Positions 26,847 to 35,630 of a DNA stretch of 41,771 bases are shown here, in pieces. The translations under genes and the position numbers were made by a program. The stretch comes from Microcoleus sp. GA_180221_E-2-1-MAG-45_12 (GTDB lineage: Bacteria > Cyanobacteriota > Cyanobacteriia > Cyanobacteriales > JAAUUE01), in NCBI GenBank assembly GCA_020692245.1, contig JAIMKT010000001.1:37695-79465 (forward strand), written 5' to 3'. Each line of letters begins with the position of its first letter. Within the stretch, counting starts at the first letter, position 1. The notes beneath the pieces were generated by a model, which worked only from the letters and a program-made list of their open reading frames with translations, did not search any database and was not told the DNA's origin.

Positions 26847-28034
26847 ATGAATTTATTTGCGATCGATAAACTAACAACTTTAGCCACAGAATCAAGCTCA
26901 ACCTGTATTTCCATCTACACTCCCATGGAGCGATTAGGAGCCGAAACCCAACAAAACCCAATTCGGTTTAAGAATCTGATGCGGAAAGCCCAATCTCAAT
27001 TGCTAGAGCTAGGCATGAGTGAACAGGATGCAAATAATTTACTGCAACCTGCACAAGAGCTAGATACCTACGATTTCTGGCAACATCAAAGTGATGGGTT
27101 GGCAATTTTGTTATCTCCTAATCAATTTCACTATTACCGCTTACCGATCGCCTTTGCCGAGTTAACAGTAGTTACCGACCATTTCCATCTCAAACCATTG
27201 TTGCAACTTTTGTCTGGAGATGGGCAATTTTATATTCTGGGACTGAGCCAAAATCAAGTCCGGCTGTTTCAAGGAACCCGTTACTATATCCATGAAATTC
27301 CCTTAACAGATATTCAAGTAACCGATCTTCCTGATGTTGCCAATGTGCCAAATAATATGGCAGAAGCTCTACAGGATGATGATCCAGAAAAAAGCTTGCA
27401 GTTTCATACAGGCACGTCCTCCGGCGGTAGTGGCAGCGATCGAGCCGCCATATTTCATGGACAGGGAGGAGGCAGCGATGATCACAAAGATGATTTACTG
27501 CGTTATTTCCGCCAAGTTAACTCTGGCTTAGAATCTTTTCTCAAAAATGAAAAAGCACCCCTAATTTTAGCTGGGGTTGATTATCTATTGCCTATTTATC
27601 AGCAAGCCAACACCTACCCTCACCTCATGCCCGATGGGATCACAGGCAATCCAGAAATGTTGAAACCAGAGGAACTGCATACTCAAGCATGGGAAATTGT
27701 CCAACCCGACTTTGAACGCACCAAAGAAGCCGCCATCAACCGTTATCAAGAGCTGCACAACACCAAAAAAACTGCGAATACGATCGAACAGGTGATTCCT
27801 GCGGCTTATTTCCAACGGGTGGAAGCATTATTTGTCCCCGTAGGAGAACAGGTTTGGGGATTGTTTGATCCAGAGGCAAATTCTGTCCGAATGCACACTG
27901 AACACGAAGCCGGTGATCGGGATTTACTAGATTTAGCAGCTCTGCATACCTTAACTAATGGGGGTACTGTCTACGCTGTCGAACCAGGAGAGGTTCCTGA
28001 AGACAAGGCGATCGCCGCTATCTTTCGTTATTAA
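26847..28034 (+). CDS. baeRF (bacterial archaeo-eukaryotic release factor) family protein
   Basis: 395 residues. The N-terminal region (CISIYTPMERLGAETQQNP, FWQHQSDGLAILLSP) and the C-terminal LDLAALHTLTNGGTVYAVEPGEVP match baeRF proteins, which share the fold of eRF1/Pelota domains 2-3. Comparative genomics has linked these proteins to ribosome rescue or stress, without much biochemistry. The middle has a Gly/Ser/Asp-rich loop (GTSSGGSGSDRAAIFHGQGG) where release factors carry the GGQ loop; the motif here is HGQGGG rather than GGQ. The sodA-like gene follows 104 bases downstream in the same direction. Confidence 0.82.
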   Translation: MNLFAIDKLTTLATESSSTCISIYTPMERLGAETQQNPIRFKNLMRKAQSQLLELGMSEQDANNLLQPAQELDTYDFWQHQSDGLAILLSPNQFHYYRLPIAFAELTVVTDHFHLKPLLQLLSGDGQFYILGLSQNQVRLFQGTRYYIHEIPLTDIQVTDLPDVANVPNNMAEALQDDDPEKSLQFHTGTSSGGSGSDRAAIFHGQGGGSDDHKDDLLRYFRQVNSGLESFLKNEKAPLILAGVDYLLPIYQQANTYPHLMPDGITGNPEMLKPEELHTQAWEIVQPDFERTKEAAINRYQELHNTKKTANTIEQVIPAAYFQRVEALFVPVGEQVWGLFDPEANSVRMHTEHEAGDRDLLDLAALHTLTNGGTVYAVEPGEVPEDKAIAAIFRY

Positions 28035-28138
28035 GACCCACTTAATTTAATGCACTGCTAATAGGGGAATTTATTTGGCTCCCCTCCCTTGGCAATCCGC
28101 TTGGTTCACCCTTATTTTTTAATCTGGAGAATTAACTA

Positions 28139-28969
28139 ATGAACTCACTTTTTAAGCAATTAATTGTTTCGTTTTTAGGTACATTATTTGTAATCTTGAC
28201 TCTGGTTGCTTGTCAATCTCAACAAACGACAGACATCTCTCCAACCTTGTCTCCCACTTCACCAGCAACTCCCAACGCCCAAACTCAAGCTACACCAACA
28301 CCAACATCTCGAATAATTACCCGCCCCGTAGCCTATGTCGATCGCTCCCTTAGCACCAATCCTGCCCAGTTAGCACCCTTGCCCTACGCCTATGCAGCTT
28401 TAGAAAGAGCCATTGATGCCGACACCATGAAACTACACCATGATCAACATCATGCAGCTTATGTCAATAATCTCAATAATGCTTTAGAGAAATATCCCCA
28501 ACTCCAAAATAGTAGTGTGGAAGCGTTGCTACAGGATTTAAGTAGCGTCCCTCAGGATATTCGCACAGCCGTAAGAAACAATGGTGGCGGGCATCTTAAC
28601 CATACAATTTTTTGGCAAATCATGAGTCCTGAAGGTGCGGGACAACCCACAGCAGAAATTGCCCAAGAAATTAACCAGACCTTCGGCAGTTTTGATACTT
28701 TTAAGCAACAGTTTAATGAAGCGGCAACTAGTCGCTTTGGTAGTGGTTGGGTTTGGTTAGTACGCGATCGTCAAGGTCAATTACAAATCGTGAGTACCCA
28801 AAATCAAGATAACCCAATTTCTGAAGGGTTGTATCCCATTATGGGCAATGATGTCTGGGAACATGCCTATTACCTGAAATATCAAAATCGCCGTGCCGAA
28901 TACTTGAATGATTGGTGGAGTGTCGTCAACTGGACGGAAGTGAACAGACGCTCTCAAGCTTCTCGCTAA
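28139..28969 (+). CDS. sodA: lipoprotein superoxide dismutase, Mn/Fe family (Mn-like)
   Basis: 276 residues. A signal peptide with lipobox LTLVAC (Cys25) is followed by a Pro/Thr/Ser linker to about residue 57, so the enzyme should be tethered to a membrane and face the periplasm or thylakoid lumen. All four metal ligands are seen: H100 (KLHHDQHH), H155 (LNHTIFW), D238 and H242 (DVWEHAYY). QNQDNP near 221-226 carries the Gln typical of Mn enzymes. It converts superoxide to H2O2. It is followed 59 bases later by a NOX-like flavocytochrome gene. Confidence 0.93.
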   Translation: MNSLFKQLIVSFLGTLFVILTLVACQSQQTTDISPTLSPTSPATPNAQTQATPTPTSRIITRPVAYVDRSLSTNPAQLAPLPYAYAALERAIDADTMKLHHDQHHAAYVNNLNNALEKYPQLQNSSVEALLQDLSSVPQDIRTAVRNNGGGHLNHTIFWQIMSPEGAGQPTAEIAQEINQTFGSFDTFKQQFNEAATSRFGSGWVWLVRDRQGQLQIVSTQNQDNPISEGLYPIMGNDVWEHAYYLKYQNRRAEYLNDWWSVVNWTEVNRRSQASR

Positions 28970-29028
28970 AAAATAATAGGGAATATTTAGGCAGAATACT
29001 TAGACAGCATTCGCAGGGGAGGTATTTG

Positions 29029-30366
29029 ATGAGGAAATTGTTAATGCATAGTCCAATAGCGGTCGCCGTTGCTTGGATTGGGGCTTATATATTCTGTACC
29101 CTATTACCATTATTAGTTTTGTTCTTTTATCCTCCCCTGCCCGATCGAGGATTTTGGCTAGACTTTTCAGTTGCCTTAGGTTTTATTGCCTTGGCGATGA
29201 TGGTTTTACAATTTGCCCTCACTGCCCGAATTAACAAGGTCGAAGCCTCCTACGGCATTGATGTTATTCTGCAATTTCACCGTTATATTTCCCTAGTAGC
29301 CTTTGCCTTTGTTCTAATTCATCCCTTGATCTTATTCATAGTCAAGCCGGAAACCTTACAGCTACTGAATATTTTTACAGCTCCGTGGCGAGCCAAAATG
29401 GCTGTTTTAGGAACTTTGGCCCTAATAATCTTGGTTGTTACTACCATCTGGCGACAAAAATTACATATTCCCTACGAAGCTTGGCGTACTGCCCACGGCT
29501 TTTTGGCAGTTTTAACAGTCAGCTTGGGGCTGGGACATGCGATCGGGGTGGGTAATTACCTAGGGTTATTTTGGAAAGCGGTATTGTGGACAGCGATCGC
29601 CCTCATTGCCCTTTGGCTAATAGTTTATGCCCGTCTAGTAAAACCTTGGTTAATGCTGAAAAAGCCGTATTTAGTGGAAGAAGTTCGGGCCGAACGGGGG
29701 GATGTGTGGACTATTACCCTGCGTCCCAGAGTACACAAAGGTTTTCAATTCCAACCCGGACAATTTGCTTGGCTGACAATTAACCGTTCACCGTTTCAGA
29801 TGCGAGAACATCCCTTTTCCATGTCTTCCAATGGTGACAATCTTGACAAGATCGAGTTCAGTATCAAAGCCTTGGGAGATTTTACCAAAACTATTAAGGA
29901 TATTCCCGCCGGAACCGTAGCTTATTTGGATGGCCCCTATGGAGTATTTACCACCGATCGCTATGAAGACACCGGGGGTTTTGTGTTGATTGCTGGGGGG
30001 ATTGGGATTACGCCGATTATCAGTATGTTGATCACCCATGCTGAACGCGAAGATCCACGACCTTATCTCTTAGTTTATGCCAGTAGAACTTGGGAAGATA
30101 TCACCTTTCGTGAAGAACTCGATGCACTTCAAGAAAAATTAGACCTAAAAGTAGTCCACGTTCTCAAGGAACCACCCAAAGATTGGAGCGGCGAAAGTGG
30201 CTATGTAGACAAGGAACTCCTAGAAAAATATATCCCTGAACAACGAGCAGCCCGCCAATATTTTCTCTGTGCCTCGCCCCCGATGATGGATCAAGTGCAG
30301 ATAATTTTACACGAACTTGAAGTTCCCCCCATGAACATACAAATGGAACACTTCAATCTTGTTTGA
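29029..30366 (+). CDS. NOX/ferric-reductase-like transmembrane flavocytochrome
   Basis: 445 residues. Six-helix heme domain with two H-x13-H pairs: H84/H98 (QFHRY...LIHPL) and H156/H170 (TAHGF...LGHAI), the bis-heme signature of FRE and NOX enzymes. The FAD domain has PGQFAWLTI and EHPFSMSS (261-267); the NAD(P)H domain has GGIGITPIISML and a C-terminal MQMEHF-type end. It should move electrons from cytosolic NAD(P)H through FAD and two hemes to an acceptor outside, either O2 (giving superoxide) or ferric iron. There are no EF hands. I start at ATG 29029, which has GGGGAGGT 5 bases upstream; the frame is open back to 28912, inside sodA. Confidence 0.88.
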   Translation: MRKLLMHSPIAVAVAWIGAYIFCTLLPLLVLFFYPPLPDRGFWLDFSVALGFIALAMMVLQFALTARINKVEASYGIDVILQFHRYISLVAFAFVLIHPLILFIVKPETLQLLNIFTAPWRAKMAVLGTLALIILVVTTIWRQKLHIPYEAWRTAHGFLAVLTVSLGLGHAIGVGNYLGLFWKAVLWTAIALIALWLIVYARLVKPWLMLKKPYLVEEVRAERGDVWTITLRPRVHKGFQFQPGQFAWLTINRSPFQMREHPFSMSSNGDNLDKIEFSIKALGDFTKTIKDIPAGTVAYLDGPYGVFTTDRYEDTGGFVLIAGGIGITPIISMLITHAEREDPRPYLLVYASRTWEDITFREELDALQEKLDLKVVHVLKEPPKDWSGESGYVDKELLEKYIPEQRAARQYFLCASPPMMDQVQIILHELEVPPMNIQMEHFNLV

Positions 30367-30448
30367 TGCTTTTATGTCTAGTTCCTAGGAATTAGCATAC
30401 CAAGCTTACTAAACCCCGAAGTTAAAAAATAAACAGGTAAAATTGATT

Positions 30449-30598
30449 ATGCGCTATAGTCTCATGCTGCAAATTGTCACAGTTATTACCGTAACGCTGA
30501 TTAGTAGTGCTGCCTTATTTGGCTGGATGCAAAACCGTCCCCCAGAAACCCCAGATTCAGAAGAGAGCAAAAGTTTAGGTACTTCAATCCCTAAATAA
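30449..30598 (+). CDS. 49-residue single-span membrane peptide
   Basis: ATG 30449 to TAA 30596-30598. The sequence begins MRYSLMLQIVTVITVTLISS, giving one transmembrane helix (about 6-25), then a short acidic and polar tail with PPETPDSEESKS. AACAGGT lies about 10 bases upstream. It is 82 bases after the NOX-like gene in the same direction and could be an accessory subunit, but it could also be a general small membrane protein. Coding is inferred from the helix, position and start region. Confidence 0.55.
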   Translation: MRYSLMLQIVTVITVTLISSAALFGWMQNRPPETPDSEESKSLGTSIPK

Positions 30599-30974
30599 TT
30601 ACCCTTAGGGACAGTCTCAAAAAAGTGATATTTCTTAAAAAGCGTAAAAATAGATTACGGGAGATTACGGATAGATTTTCAGGAATCTCAACGCTGGGAA
30701 GTTATGTAATTTTTTGTTTGCAAACTTTCGTTAAGTTAACGACAACTGCCTAGAAATACATAAATAAAAGTGGATAATAGTATTATAAGCTACAGATTTT
30801 TAAAGACTTATCTCCAATTTATCAGAGAATTTGTCAGAGAATTTCTCTAAACTTCAGTTCCAAAATTCACCGAATCCAGAAAAAAGTCTAAGCGCACCTC
30901 AGAAGCCACCTTAGCTTTTCCGAACAGGTGTCTCCAAATATATTCCTTAATATATTCCTACGTTGTAAACAGCC
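30599..30974. other. 376-base intergenic region with palindromes
   Basis: No gene is seen. It contains TCCCTAA...TTAGGGA around the preceding stop codon (30589-30612), GTTTGCAAAC (30716-30725) and CGTTAAGTTAACG (30729-30741). The last two are perfect short palindromes 3 bases apart and could be operator sites for the gene at 30975, although they lie about 235 bases before it. Confidence 0.5.
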
Positions 30975-31385
30975 ATGAGTAATAAATTCTTTCATCTTGC
31001 CTTGAGTGCGATCGCTCCCCTCGCTGTGATCAGTACTGTTGCCTTTGCCTCTCCCGCAGTAGCCCTTCTCGAAATCGAACCTACAAAAACTACTGCTGTT
31101 CATCCAGATTCTGTTACCCCCAGCGCTGTTAACTCAAAGACCAACTCATCTAATACAGGAAATCTCGATCGATCTGCTAAGGCGACTAATCCTCAGACAA
31201 ATCCTGATGTTTCCAGAGGTATTACCCTCACCATTTCCCCAGAAGCATTGATTATTGCAATTATTACAATGATGTTTATTGCCGGAGCGGTAAGTCACAG
31301 AAAATATAAACGCCAACGGGTGCTGACTCTCCAAGAGCAGATTCAACTCCTCGAAAAGATTTGGAGAATGACTCCCCAACGTTAA
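30975..31385 (+). CDS. exported or membrane-anchored hypothetical protein
   Basis: 136 residues, family not recognised. Signal peptide (about 1-30, ending FASPAVA), then a low-complexity Thr/Ser/Asn region, a transmembrane helix (about 90-107, EALIIAIITMMFIAGAV) and a basic cytoplasmic tail ending LTLQEQIQLLEKIWRM. The layout suggests an extracytoplasmic linker anchored by its C-terminal helix. The TAA overlaps the cdsA stop, tail to tail, in the bases GTTAAC. Confidence 0.72.
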   Translation: MSNKFFHLALSAIAPLAVISTVAFASPAVALLEIEPTKTTAVHPDSVTPSAVNSKTNSSNTGNLDRSAKATNPQTNPDVSRGITLTISPEALIIAIITMMFIAGAVSHRKYKRQRVLTLQEQIQLLEKIWRMTPQR

Positions 31386-32371
31386 CCCCAGCTAATGACG
31401 GGGATCAATGGTAATAAAAGAGTAAGAAAGTAGTAAACCACTGGTGCTGTAAAGACGTAGCTATCAGTGCGATCGAGGATACCCCCGTGTCCGGGGATCA
31501 ACTGCCCCGAATCCTTCACTCCCGCATCCCGTTTCATGACCGATTCTGTTAAATCCCCTAGCAGACTGGTGATCCCAATCAACAAACCTAGAGCCATTCC
31601 CCCCAATAACCAATTACTCCAAGTTAAACTCCAAGCTCCGATCATACCCACAGCAACACTTGCCAAGGTTCCAAATACGGCTCCTTCTACGGTTTTTTTG
31701 GGGCTGATGGCTGATAAACGAGTCCGCCCAAAGAACTTCCCCACAAAGTAAGCACCGATGTCTGCGGCCCAAATACAGCCAAAGGCGAGGAGAGTGACTT
31801 TGAGGCTAGGGGAAAAGACCGGGGCATGAAACCAATCAAGCCAAGAGTTATTTGTCAGTAAAGTAGCAACGGGTTGAACATCAAAAACCTGTTCTGGATT
31901 AGCTCCTAGATTAGTTCCTAGATTTGCCACTATAGCTTCTGGAGACGGTAATGATCCCCCAGTGCTGGCGGAGAGTCGGGTGGCGATCGGCATATTTTCT
32001 CGAATCTGGATCCAATAACTGGGTAGGTAGCCGCCATAAAACAGACCCAAAAGCGAAGTGGAAATATCCGCAATGGTCGCCAGCTTGGGCTGAAACAATA
32101 GGTAAAAACAAATTCCTGTTCCGCCTAGGGAAAAAATGACATCGATTAAGTTGGGGGCTACCGTGGCTGCTATCAGCAGTAGTTGAGAAATTATCAAAGT
32201 AGTCTTGCCTGCCGGAGCCATATCCTTTGCCCGGACTAGTTCAAAATATTCTAGCTGCCCCAAATAGACCACAACTGCGAAGCCCAAAGTGAAATACCAG
32301 CCGCCCAGCAAAATGAGACCCAAGGCAACGGCGATCGCTAAAATTCCACTGATAATTCGCTTCCAAGACAT
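31382..32371 (-). CDS. cdsA: phosphatidate cytidylyltransferase
   Basis: Makes CDP-diacylglycerol from phosphatidate and CTP in the membrane, feeding phosphatidylglycerol and so thylakoid function. 329 residues with about seven or eight transmembrane helices. The CDS signature is at the C-terminal end: SVMKRDAGVKDSGQLIPGHGG followed by DRTDSYVFTAPVVYYF. AADIGAYFVGKFFGRTRLS and SPKKTVEGA are also typical. Slightly longer than the usual 270-300 residues because of a loop around residues 130-170 (SASTGGSLPSPEA). Confidence 0.95.
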   Translation of the reverse strand: MSWKRIISGILAIAVALGLILLGGWYFTLGFAVVVYLGQLEYFELVRAKDMAPAGKTTLIISQLLLIAATVAPNLIDVIFSLGGTGICFYLLFQPKLATIADISTSLLGLFYGGYLPSYWIQIRENMPIATRLSASTGGSLPSPEAIVANLGTNLGANPEQVFDVQPVATLLTNNSWLDWFHAPVFSPSLKVTLLAFGCIWAADIGAYFVGKFFGRTRLSAISPKKTVEGAVFGTLASVAVGMIGAWSLTWSNWLLGGMALGLLIGITSLLGDLTESVMKRDAGVKDSGQLIPGHGGILDRTDSYVFTAPVVYYFLTLLLPLIPVISWG

Positions 32372-32973
32372 TAGATATTTCTATAGGAATCAAAGCTGTG
32401 ATCATAGCATTCTTTAACTTAACCATAACCATTTTTTGTGAATTCTGCCCGTCTCTAGTTAATTTCCAGCTAATTTCTCCCTAACTTCTGATCTCTGGAG
32501 GTAGTTGCAGGTTGCCCAGAGACTTCAGGTTAACTAGAAACAGGTAAGCATACTTATGGGTTTATTCGGAATTCAGTATAAATTGCTTGGTCACAAGATC
32601 ACAGACTTCCTAAGAGGATATCTGAAAAGTTTCTAGCAACTACAAGTGACTAAAGTCGTTACTACAAAAAACCTACTCTTCTGTAGATTAGGTGGTGGAT
32701 TATCAGTGAATTATCCATCGATCAGAGAATAATTGAAACTTAATTAAAAGTAAGTTAGAGAGAGATTAATAGACAATTAGCAAGTCATGATTTAGTATTC
32801 TGATAAGAATATCCTATGAGATGCAAAAAGAAAGACAAAAGATGGGATCATGATGGAGTGCAAGATTCAGGGTGCAGAATGAGTTAGGATTTTGGAAATA
32901 TCAAAACCATAACAATCTACTATTTGACAGTTTTCTAAATATCAGGCCAGTGTGCTCAAAACCTTCATAGCTT
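32372..32973. other. 602-base intergenic region between divergent cdsA and the RlpA-like gene
   Basis: AT-rich, stop codons in all frames, and no tRNA- or riboswitch-like structure that I can see. Weak hairpins occur near 32696-32720 and 32795-32815. It should hold two divergent promoters. A 26-codon frame starting at about 32556 has no ribosome-binding site and is not called. Confidence 0.5.
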
Positions 32974-34575
32974 ATGTCTATTTTCGGAATTTTCTGGGTT
33001 GCTTCTTTACTCAATTGTGCTATTAACTATGGATTTCCGGGATCGCTGATCTCTGAGTATTTAGCCATCACTTTCAAGGGCAGAACCTTTCCTAATCTGA
33101 GTAAGCCTGTAGCAAGGTTTGCTAAACTGCAACCAATTTTTTCTAATGCTGACCCGACAACTCAAGCTCGATCGCCCCAGCCAATCAATCAATCAACTAG
33201 TCAATCAACTAGTCAATCAATCAATCAGCCAGCTAGTCAGTTAGCAAATCAGCTAGGTAACAAATTCTCTTCTCAACTAACGACACAGATTAGATTAGCT
33301 CCAAATTTTCTCAACTTAGCTCAGGCAACCTACGAGCCAGTGGTAGCAACGGAAACCACAGATACTTCCCTCGGTGTTGCTCAAAATGTTGCCCAAAACT
33401 CTGCCCAAAATATTTCTCCTAAGCTGTCGATCGCCCCGATTTCCATCAATACTGTCAATAGTCTAGATATTTCTGCGACTCCGGGGAGTTCTAGCCCTCT
33501 AACTACGCAGTCAGAGGCGAAATTTGCTTCTTGGTGGCTCAACACTGGCGAAGAAAATTTTTGTCTAGCAGAAACCAGCTCCCTCAAATATTCTTGGACT
33601 AATCTGCCCCTGGCAACCCAAGGAACAAGTCGGGGATCAACTCCAGCGATCGAGAATTTATCCCTATCTCAAAAGGTTTTTCAAGTTTTACATAGTCTGT
33701 TACGTTGGCAGGATAATTTTGTCAAGCAACCAGAATCTGCACCCAGAGAGGTGATTGTGACTCGATCGGATACCCTCCTGCCCCAACAAGCCCGGCGTAA
33801 TTTTTGGCTCTTGTCCCAAGGAAATCAAGGGAATGATAGCAACACTTTTAATGATGGAGCTAGTGATGTCCAGCCCTCTCCCCCAGAAGGCTTTGCCCCA
33901 GCGAATACTAAGTTTGCGACTCCTCCCGTTACCCCCAAATTTCAAGTGTGGCTGAAACGGCATCTGATCGCTGAATTCGATCGAAAATTAGATGCGGATT
34001 TGATGGCTCAAAGATTGCAGCAAATGGTAAATACGCCCCGTCTCGATCCCCGCAAGTTGCAACCAGGGTTAGTCAATGGCAATCCAGCAGTGAAGTTGGG
34101 CGATCGCCTCCTGTTTTTGGTTGATGATGCTCTCAAGGCAAGTATTCCTACCAATGAAGAACTAATTGCCATTAAACTAACCAACAGTATCCGCCTCGCC
34201 CTAGAAGTTCCTGTCCTTGATATTGCCCAAGCTCAAACAATCATGTATCAACTCCAAGAAACTGATACCAGTCTGACGGGGCTAGCTTCTTGGTATGGAG
34301 ATTATTTTCACGGTCGGCAGACAGCCAATGGGGAAATTTATGACCAGCACGCCCTAACGGTGGCTCATCCGTCCCTACCGTTCGATACTTACCTCAAAAT
34401 TACGAACCACAAAAATGATAAATCTGTAATTGTTCGGGTGAACGATCGAGGGCCATACATTCCCCCCCGGATTCTAGATCTGTCGACTATTGCGGCTCGG
34501 TGTGTGGACAGTGAAGACACAGGGGTGGTGATGGTAAATGCCGTAATTATGCAGCCTTTAGCCAAAGGTAAATAG
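32974..34575 (+). CDS. RlpA-like (double-psi beta-barrel) exported protein
   Basis: 533 residues. A hydrophobic N-terminus suggests export. A long low-complexity region with QSTSQSTSQSINQ-type repeats (about 65-90) leads to poorly conserved sequence. A SPOR-like segment may lie near 325-380 (KFQVWLKRHLIAEFD). The C-terminal RlpA domain is clear: GLASWYGDYFHGRQTANGE, HALTVAHPSLPF, VRVNDRGPYIPPRILDLS. RlpA domains bind or cleave peptidoglycan glycan strands, and the Asp/His-containing motifs are kept. A role in envelope remodelling or septum separation is likely. Confidence 0.85.
   Translation: MSIFGIFWVASLLNCAINYGFPGSLISEYLAITFKGRTFPNLSKPVARFAKLQPIFSNADPTTQARSPQPINQSTSQSTSQSINQPASQLANQLGNKFSSQLTTQIRLAPNFLNLAQATYEPVVATETTDTSLGVAQNVAQNSAQNISPKLSIAPISINTVNSLDISATPGSSSPLTTQSEAKFASWWLNTGEENFCLAETSSLKYSWTNLPLATQGTSRGSTPAIENLSLSQKVFQVLHSLLRWQDNFVKQPESAPREVIVTRSDTLLPQQARRNFWLLSQGNQGNDSNTFNDGASDVQPSPPEGFAPANTKFATPPVTPKFQVWLKRHLIAEFDRKLDADLMAQRLQQMVNTPRLDPRKLQPGLVNGNPAVKLGDRLLFLVDDALKASIPTNEELIAIKLTNSIRLALEVPVLDIAQAQTIMYQLQETDTSLTGLASWYGDYFHGRQTANGEIYDQHALTVAHPSLPFDTYLKITNHKNDKSVIVRVNDRGPYIPPRILDLSTIAARCVDSEDTGVVMVNAVIMQPLAKGK
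33182..33240 (+). repeat. short tandem repeat inside the RlpA-like gene
   Basis: Units of CAAT and a 12-base unit TCAATCAACTAG (two copies near 33188-33212) encode the Gln/Ser/Asn-rich stretch. The 4-base unit could slip and shift frame, so length polymorphism is expected. Confidence 0.75.
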
Positions 34576-34707
34576 CTTAAATCTTCTGGGCGCAAGCCTT
34601 ACGCCCCTACCTCCATAACCGGACTTGATATAACTAGTTGGAAATTTGCGGTAAGTTATTGGTAGATATTGCTGAATTTTTTGATGAATTGATGAATTGA
34701 TGAATTT

Positions 34708-35307
34708 ATGAAACCTATTATTGTTGTGGCGACGGGGAATCCGGGCAAATTGCAGGAGTTGCAAGATCATCTGCAAGGAATTGATTGTGAACTACGCTTG
34801 AAGCCCCCAGAGGTGGACGTGGAGGAGACGGGGACAACTTTTGAGGAAAATGCCTGTCTCAAGGCAAGTCAGGTGGCGATGATTACTGGGCAGTGGGCGA
34901 TCGCTGATGACTCTGGTTTGGCTGTGGATGCTCTCAACGGCGCACCGGGAATTTATTCGGCCCGCTATGGTGATACGGATCCCCAGAGAATTGAGCGTTT
35001 GTTGACAGAGTTGGGAAATGAACTCGATCGACAGGGGCAGTTTCTCTGTGCAGTGGCGGTGGCTCGTCCTGATGGCTCGATCGCGATCGTCACCGAAGGC
35101 GTGTGTGCTGGAGAGATTTTGCGTCAGCCCAGAGGAAATCATGGTTTTGGTTACGACCCGATCTTTTATGTTCCCGAACATCATCAGACCTTTGCCGAAA
35201 TGACCCCAGAATTGAAGCGATCGATCAGCCATCGTGGTCAAGCCTTTCAACTCCTCCTGCCCCGCCTCCAGAATCTCATGCCAGAGATTGCCAACTCCTT
35301 AATCTAG
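34708..35307 (+). CDS. rdgB: XTP/dITP diphosphatase (RdgB/HAM1)
   Basis: Removes non-canonical purine nucleotides (dITP, XTP) from the nucleotide pool by hydrolysis to the monophosphate and PPi. 199 residues with all family motifs: VVATGNPGKLQELQ (about 5-18), ADDSGLAVDALNGAPGIYSARY, GFGYDPIFYVPEHHQTFAEM and SHRGQAF. The start is preceded by a TTGATGAA tandem repeat rather than a Shine-Dalgarno. A terminator follows at 35358. Confidence 0.96.
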   Translation: MKPIIVVATGNPGKLQELQDHLQGIDCELRLKPPEVDVEETGTTFEENACLKASQVAMITGQWAIADDSGLAVDALNGAPGIYSARYGDTDPQRIERLLTELGNELDRQGQFLCAVAVARPDGSIAIVTEGVCAGEILRQPRGNHGFGYDPIFYVPEHHQTFAEMTPELKRSISHRGQAFQLLLPRLQNLMPEIANSLI

Positions 35308-35630
35308 ATATTTTTTGCCCAAATTTCTGATCTAAATTTCTAAAAGTTAATCCCCTGCCTAGGCAACATCCCTCAAAAGGAGTGCTTAGGTATTTTTTTG
35401 CATCTAAAGTATTAAGTCAAAAGTATCACAATCTTAAGAAAATATTGAGAGATTTCTCTATTTACCCCCGGAATAAATAACAATTTCCTTACTTTTTCCT
35501 AGGTAATTTACCAATAATTACTGATAACTGAAAATATGCGGATGAGTTAGTATTAATACCATAACTATTTCTAAAATTTTATCTTTAAACCATAACTAAA
35601 TTATAACTAAACTATTAATTTTCTCTATAT
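35308..35630. other. 323-base intergenic region upstream of metG
   Basis: Holds the rdgB terminator (35358-35399) and then AT-rich sequence with repeated CATAACTA motifs (about 35560-35610). There is no T-box or other known aminoacyl-tRNA synthetase leader that I can recognise. Confidence 0.5.
35358..35399 (+). terminator. Rho-independent terminator after rdgB
   Basis: CCTAGGCA and TGCTTAGG pair over 8 positions (one G-T), with an inner TCC/GGA, and TATTTTTTT follows. It lies about 50 bases after the rdgB stop. Confidence 0.85.

Noticed and set aside
28063-28085. AGGGGA/TCCCCT hairpin between the baeRF gene and sodA
   Set aside because: The 6-base stem has no T-run after it on either strand, so I did not call a terminator. 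It could be an mRNA structure.
28912-29028. A 39-residue extension of the NOX-like protein starting inside sodA
   Set aside because: It overlaps sodA by 58 bases with no ribosome-binding site, whereas ATG 29029 has GGGGAGGT at good spacing.
33182-33240. CRISPR-like repeats
   Set aside because: Units are 4-12 bases, contiguous, and lie in a coding frame; there are no spacers. No CRISPR array was found anywhere in the window.
35308-35630. A T-box or other leader in front of metG
   Set aside because: No specifier or antiterminator-like structure was found, and T-boxes are not expected in cyanobacteria. The only clear hairpin is the rdgB terminator.
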